DNA from: Gemmatimonadaceae bacterium
GTDB lineage: Bacteria > Gemmatimonadota > Gemmatimonadetes > Gemmatimonadales > Gemmatimonadaceae
Direction: 5' to 3'
Length of the DNA: 64,000 nucleotides
Assembly: GCA_030647905.1 (NCBI GenBank)
Contig: JAUSJA010000026.1
Coordinates: 532,214 to 596,213, forward strand
The translations under genes were made by a program, and so were the position numbers. Shown here piece after piece: positions 61,148-64,000 of this stretch. The notes below the pieces were generated by a model that did not search any database, was not told the origin of the DNA, and saw only the letters and a list, made by a program, of their open reading frames with translations. How positions within the stretch are numbered: position 1 is the stretch's first letter; each line of letters starts with the position of its first letter.

Positions 61148-61164
61148 GGAAATTCAATCGCGGT
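61148..61164. repeat. 17-bp repeat, copy 2, at the atpH fragment edge
   Basis: GGAAATTCAATCGCGGT, identical to 53141-53157. In both places the minus-strand gene fragment begins immediately beyond it. Confidence 0.65.
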
Positions 61165-61271
61165 CGTGAAAGTATGGCGCGGCTCTGACCGCCGCGAGGC
61201 GTCGCCTCCCGGTTCTGGCCCGAATCGGGTCCACCGCGCACACCGCCGCGCACACCGAACGGCCCGGACCG

Positions 61272-61775
61272 GTGAATGGCGATTCTGAATGGATCATTCT
61301 TGAGGTCGGCCAGTCGACCAATTCGACGTACGCTCCTTGGTCGCTAAAATATGGAACCCTTTCGGCTCACTGGAAGGCAGAAAATGACAACACTGCCGGC
61401 TACGCAGCCAGCGACTTGGAAGACGCTGAAGGCTCGCCTGGCTTCGGAGCTCCAAGGATTTGGGTATCTGTCGGGAAACACGCCAACTACCGCACGCAAA
61501 CCTGTTGCAATACAAGCGGATTCTGGTGGAATTGGGATAACTGCGATCACCCGTTGGGTGGGTACCATACGCTTGAATTCGCCGCCCCGCAGAACTTGGG
61601 ACAAGTTGATGCCCAATTCATCGGTGGTTCGACGACCCCTGTAGCAAGTCGACTAATAAGCAGCAGTAGGACTGAATACTTTTGGGCACAAGTTGATTTC
61701 TGCGGCTGGTTTGTTAATCCCGACTATTCGTGTTCCTCTCCTTATCGAGAGAGTTTGAGGGCATATGGATACTGA
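61272..61775 (+). CDS. Cys- and Trp-rich protein, probably an N-terminally truncated Vps62-like domain
   Basis: 167 codons from GTG at 61272. WIILEVGQS, HWKAENDNTAGYAASDLEDA, APRIWVSVGKHANY, CCNTSGFWWNWDNC and GGYHTLEFAAP recall the Vps62/DUF946-type domain in which a GKHANY/GHASY block is conserved. There is no signal peptide and the frame starts soon after the 17-bp repeat, so the beginning is probably missing. GC content is lower than the neighbours. It overlaps the next lipoprotein gene by 11 bases. Confidence 0.5.
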   Translation: MNGDSEWIILEVGQSTNSTYAPWSLKYGTLSAHWKAENDNTAGYAASDLEDAEGSPGFGAPRIWVSVGKHANYRTQTCCNTSGFWWNWDNCDHPLGGYHTLEFAAPQNLGQVDAQFIGGSTTPVASRLISSSRTEYFWAQVDFCGWFVNPDYSCSSPYRESLRAYGY

Positions 61776-62250
61776 CACGGCGCTCGGAAGGCATAAGCGC
61801 ACGACGAGCTTTCTGACCTTTTGTGCTGCTTCGATCATTATCGGCTGCTCAAGCTCGACTTCGCCTAATCTGTTGCCCGCGAAAGGCGATTACGTGCTCG
61901 AGCAGGTCGATGGCCAAAACCTGCCGATTCCCATCGAAAGTGGCGATTGTCCCCGCGAAATCTTTCAAGGGGAGCTGAGTCTTTCTGCCGGGAGCGTAGA
62001 CCAACGTCCGCTCTACGATGTTCTTGTTTCGCTCCGATTGCAATGTGACCCAAATCGGCTGCTTTTGATCGATCAGCGTCGTTTCGTTGAAGACTTCGGA
62101 GAATGGACGATCGTTAGTCAGCGTGTGGAATTTCGATCTTCAAAAGGTTTCGGGACGCAGCTTGTCTCGATCGAAGGCTTGCCCGCAACATCCATCTTAA
62201 GGTTGTCCCTAGGCGGAAAGGTTTACACGTTTCGCAGAAACAGCCAATAA
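61765..62250 (+). CDS. small lipoprotein
   Basis: 161 residues. Signal peptide with lipobox (IIIGCSS, Cys28), then a compact beta-rich domain (GDYVLEQVDGQNLPIPIESG, FQGELSLSAGSV, RVEFRSSKGFGTQLVSIEGL). Small lipoproteins with the Y-x-L-x-x-V-x-G-x-x-L-P pattern are frequent in Gemmatimonadota; function unknown. The start overlaps the preceding gene; it ends in a hairpin terminator. Confidence 0.65.
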   Translation: MDTDTALGRHKRTTSFLTFCAASIIIGCSSSTSPNLLPAKGDYVLEQVDGQNLPIPIESGDCPREIFQGELSLSAGSVDQRPLYDVLVSLRLQCDPNRLLLIDQRRFVEDFGEWTIVSQRVEFRSSKGFGTQLVSIEGLPATSILRLSLGGKVYTFRRNSQ

Positions 62251-62267
62251 ACCAGACGTTATTGGCT
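62242..62267. terminator. bidirectional terminator between convergent genes
   Basis: AGCCAATAA (62242-62250) and TTATTGGCT (62259-62267) are exact reverse complements around an 8-base loop. The stem contains the stop codon of the plus-strand lipoprotein gene (TAA, 62248-62250) and abuts that of the minus-strand gene. Confidence 0.65.
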
Positions 62268-62787
62268 ATCGTTCATAGTCGATACGTACAGATCGGCCGC
62301 GAATTGAATGCCAATGGGTGCCCGCGGGCAGAGCAAAACCGATTGCGCTCCCGATAATTCCTCCGCCAACCAGGCCGGTGAGAGTGTATTGAAGGACCGC
62401 ATATCCTCCGTCACACCCCGGTCTCTTGCACCCATCTCCGACGATTAAGCGGCCAAGAATGCCTCCACTGATCGCGCCGAAAATCAGTCCCTTTTTGATG
62501 TGGGCAACTCGCGAACCCCGCCGTTTTTCAGTTTGAAGTTCAACGAGCCTTGGTTGCAGGATGTCACTGCCGCACTGCCCGTGTGGGCGCACGACAATAG
62601 TGTCGAGCGACAACCTTGAAACCTTCCCTTCACATTCACGGAGAATAGTCGGACCCGAGGTAGAATCTGGGCTCGCAAGCCGGAATCGAACCTCGGTACC
62701 TATGACCACGCGATCAGCAGAAATTTGGGCCGAAAGTGGCGAGCCGAAGAGGGTTACGATTGCCAATGACCAAGCTGTCAGACTCAT
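62266..62787 (-). CDS. exported protein with glycine-rich hydrophobic helices
   Basis: 173 residues. Signal peptide ends at PLSAQ. A beta segment (RVVIGTEVRFRLASPDS, LSLDTIVVRPHGQ) precedes two glycine-rich hydrophobic stretches (GLIFGAISGGILGRLIVGDG and LTGLVGGGIIGSAIGFALPA). The layout (sandwich then glycine-zipper pair) is common in small Gemmatimonadota envelope proteins. Cysteines at GQCGSD and GCKRPGC may pair. Function unknown. Confidence 0.62.
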   Translation of the reverse strand: MSLTAWSLAIVTLFGSPLSAQISADRVVIGTEVRFRLASPDSTSGPTILRECEGKVSRLSLDTIVVRPHGQCGSDILQPRLVELQTEKRRGSRVAHIKKGLIFGAISGGILGRLIVGDGCKRPGCDGGYAVLQYTLTGLVGGGIIGSAIGFALPAGTHWHSIRGRSVRIDYER

Positions 62788-62885
62788 GAGATCCTCGCCG
62801 TCGTAACTGCGCAGGTTATGATTCAGTGATACTCAATGTGTGTGAACTGCGCCCAGCCTACTTCGCTATTCCGATGGGGTGTCAA

Positions 62886-62931
62886 CAGCGATTGAAATTG
62901 CACACTTTCAGCGATTGAAGTTGCTCACTTT
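62886..62931. repeat. two 23-bp direct repeats resembling an IS21-family end
   Basis: Units 62886-62908 and 62909-62931 differ at two positions and contain GCGATTGAA(A/G)TTGC followed by CACTTT. Head-to-tail repeats with TGAAATTG and CACTTT are typical of IS21-family ends. No istA or istB gene is nearby, so it is a lone end or scar. It closes a minus-strand frame coming from 63108. Confidence 0.5.
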
Positions 62932-63107
62932 TGGGTGACGGGCCGTTATTGCGTCGGAGCCTCCTGGCGGCTGCGCCGGCGAGCAGTCAGAGCCGCCCCC
63001 GACGGATCCCTTCCCTCCTGAGCTAGAGCCACCCGCAGCACCGCCATCGACACCGGATCGCCGACCCTGATAGCGATTCGAGACCGTCACGGGGGTGCTT
63101 TCTGTCA

Positions 63108-63257
63108 CTATCCGTGCTTGAAGAACTGAACCGCCCGCTCGTGCTTCTCCGCGGCGCCTCGGGTCTTGAACGTACCGAGGTTCCGCCGCCTGCCACTTTT
63201 GGGGTCGACCTTTCGCGAGTAGAGGCGATACTCGCCCGATTTCAGCTTACGAATCAT
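63108..63257 (-). CDS. small basic protein (49 residues), Arm-type DNA-binding-like
   Basis: MIRKLKSGEYRLYSRKVDPK, then SGRRRNLGTFKTRGAAEKHE, then RAVQFFKHG. The three-strand plus helix layout (K-S-G-x-Y-R-L-Y-S, R-N-L-G-T-F, A-A-E-K-H-E-R-A-V) is like the AP2/Arm DNA-binding domain at integrase N-termini and recurs as a stand-alone small protein in many soil bacteria. ATG at 63257 has GAGGAG six bases upstream. The minus-strand frame 63108-62908 that overlaps its stop is Ser/Gly-rich and ends in the IS21-like repeat; I do not call it a gene. Confidence 0.68.
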   Translation of the reverse strand: MIRKLKSGEYRLYSRKVDPKSGRRRNLGTFKTRGAAEKHERAVQFFKHG

Positions 63258-63561
63258 GCATATCTCCTCACAACCACTGGAAGGGCTGCGCGCACAACAA
63301 GGCTTGCCACGTTCACGAGAACGGGAGCAGCCATCTCGTCAACATACGGTCCGTTGGACTCAACCGCTTCGCGGCAGGCGGTAGTTCCCCCCGAGCAGAT
63401 TCGTGCCTATCAGATCTATTTGACCAAACGACAAACAGTTGGCGCCGGTGTCCGTCGTAATCGCCGTGGCCGCCCTGCGATCGCGCCGCGATCGATGGCA
63501 GCAGTCAGGTAGCGGGTTCTCGGTTCACATCACGGTCACGATGCGCGCCGCCGGGATCAGG

Positions 63562-64000
63562 TCAGCGGAATAACCGCGCGGTACTTGCCGCTAGCAGACT
63601 GTTCCGGCGGTTCCTCGGCGCGCCGGACGGTGACGTGACCGAGGTTGCCCGCGGCGAGCACGCGCATGATCTCGGTGTGCACCGCCCGCCAGACACGATC
63701 CGGATCGGCGCCCGCTGCTACCCGGATGCTAGCTCCTGTCCACCGAATCCTGGGAACTCCAACATATCAGGGTCGTGCCGGCGCCTCGGGCGATGATCCT
63801 GAAGATATCGGTCACTCGGAACCAGGCGCCGAGCATGCGTAGGACGAGTGCGTTCGTCACGGCCATCGTGTGATCGTCCAGCACGAAGACACCGGGCGTT
63901 CCGGTGGTGCCAGACGTGGTGAGTGGTGTGTACGTGTCGAGAAATCGTTCGCCGATCAGATTGGGCTTGCCAATGAACGCGCGCACCTTCTCGATCGTCA
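63562..64000 (-). pseudogene. AMP-dependent ligase (PaaK/F390-synthetase-like), internally deleted
   Basis: Coming from the window end: FIGKPNLIGERFLDTYTPLT, then TSGTTGTPGVFVLDDHTMAV (AMP-binding loop), then WFRVTDIFRIIARGAG. Near 63745 the frame ends in unrelated codons. A different frame then gives the C-terminus ASIRVAAGADPDRVWRAVHT, EIMRVLAAGNLGHVTVRRAE and ASGKYRAVIPLT with a stop at 63562. The middle of the ligase, some 200 residues, is missing. The 5' end is outside the window. Confidence 0.65.

Noticed and set aside
62908..63108. 66-codon Ser/Gly-rich minus-strand ORF
   Set aside because: Low complexity, GTG start overlapping the previous stop, and the end lies in an IS-like repeat; not enough support for a gene.

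Overview
The window is a high-GC, densely packed bacterial chromosome segment. It has no tRNA, rRNA, CRISPR array or replication origin that I can see. The gene mix points to a Gram-negative, menaquinone-using aerobe, most probably of the Gemmatimonadota: TonB receptors with CarboxypepD_reg-like N-termini, secreted S46 and S9 peptidases, many small lipoproteins, an ECF sigma/anti-sigma pair, and a Ser/Thr kinase starting MADIFAQLKDSL. The phylum is inferred from style, not from a marker gene.

Layout. 1-3.6 kb holds a TonB receptor, a thioredoxin-fold protein, a secreted 8-Cys peptide with a defensin-like (CS-alpha-beta) cysteine pattern, and a DUF4876 lipoprotein. 3.6-5.3 kb is a three-gene phage-like cassette (S24 peptidase, sigma region 4, annealing-protein-like). 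5.4-11.5 kb has an FHA protein, two related lipoproteins, a decayed cytochrome c/multicopper oxidase operon and small envelope genes. 11.7-14.6 kb is a ROK kinase-MFS-SIS sugar operon. 14.6-22.6 kb holds a zinc-finger SDR, a P-loop kinase, an S46 peptidase, SixA, a cyclopropane-fatty-acid synthase and a shortened YpdA. 22.6-30.8 kb has thiC behind a TPP riboswitch, M23 peptidase, YhbY, ferredoxin, RNase D, a MIP18-like Fe-S protein and a serine hydrolase with a histone-H1-like tail. 31-33 kb is an ECF sigma/anti-sigma/PDZ operon. 33.7-40 kb is purine degradation (mocA, xdhC, three-subunit xanthine dehydrogenase, deaminase) with a deletion scar in the middle. 40-47.4 kb is menaquinone synthesis (menC, menE, menA, menB) next to a PNPOx-UbiA fusion. 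47.4-53.5 kb is a scrapyard with a kinase stub, IS481 and IS1111 remnants, a Fic gene and a map fragment. 53.5-64 kb holds envelope and periplasmic genes (L,D-transpeptidase, epimerase, TPR, S9 peptidase), an atpH fragment, IS21-like ends and a broken AMP ligase.

Two themes stand out. First, the peptide locus at 1-3.6 kb looks like a secreted defensin-like peptide system that I do not recognise. Second, the window carries an unusual number of genes with their middles missing: cytochrome c, multicopper oxidase, ypdA, a TetR gene, allB/DUF6986, an IS481 transposase, an AMP ligase and fragments of nif3, map and atpH. It also has an IS1111 transposase disrupted by three short tandem duplications of 7, 10 and 13 bp. 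Either this genome is eroding by short-repeat deletion and duplication, or the assembly has collapsed regions; raw reads would decide.
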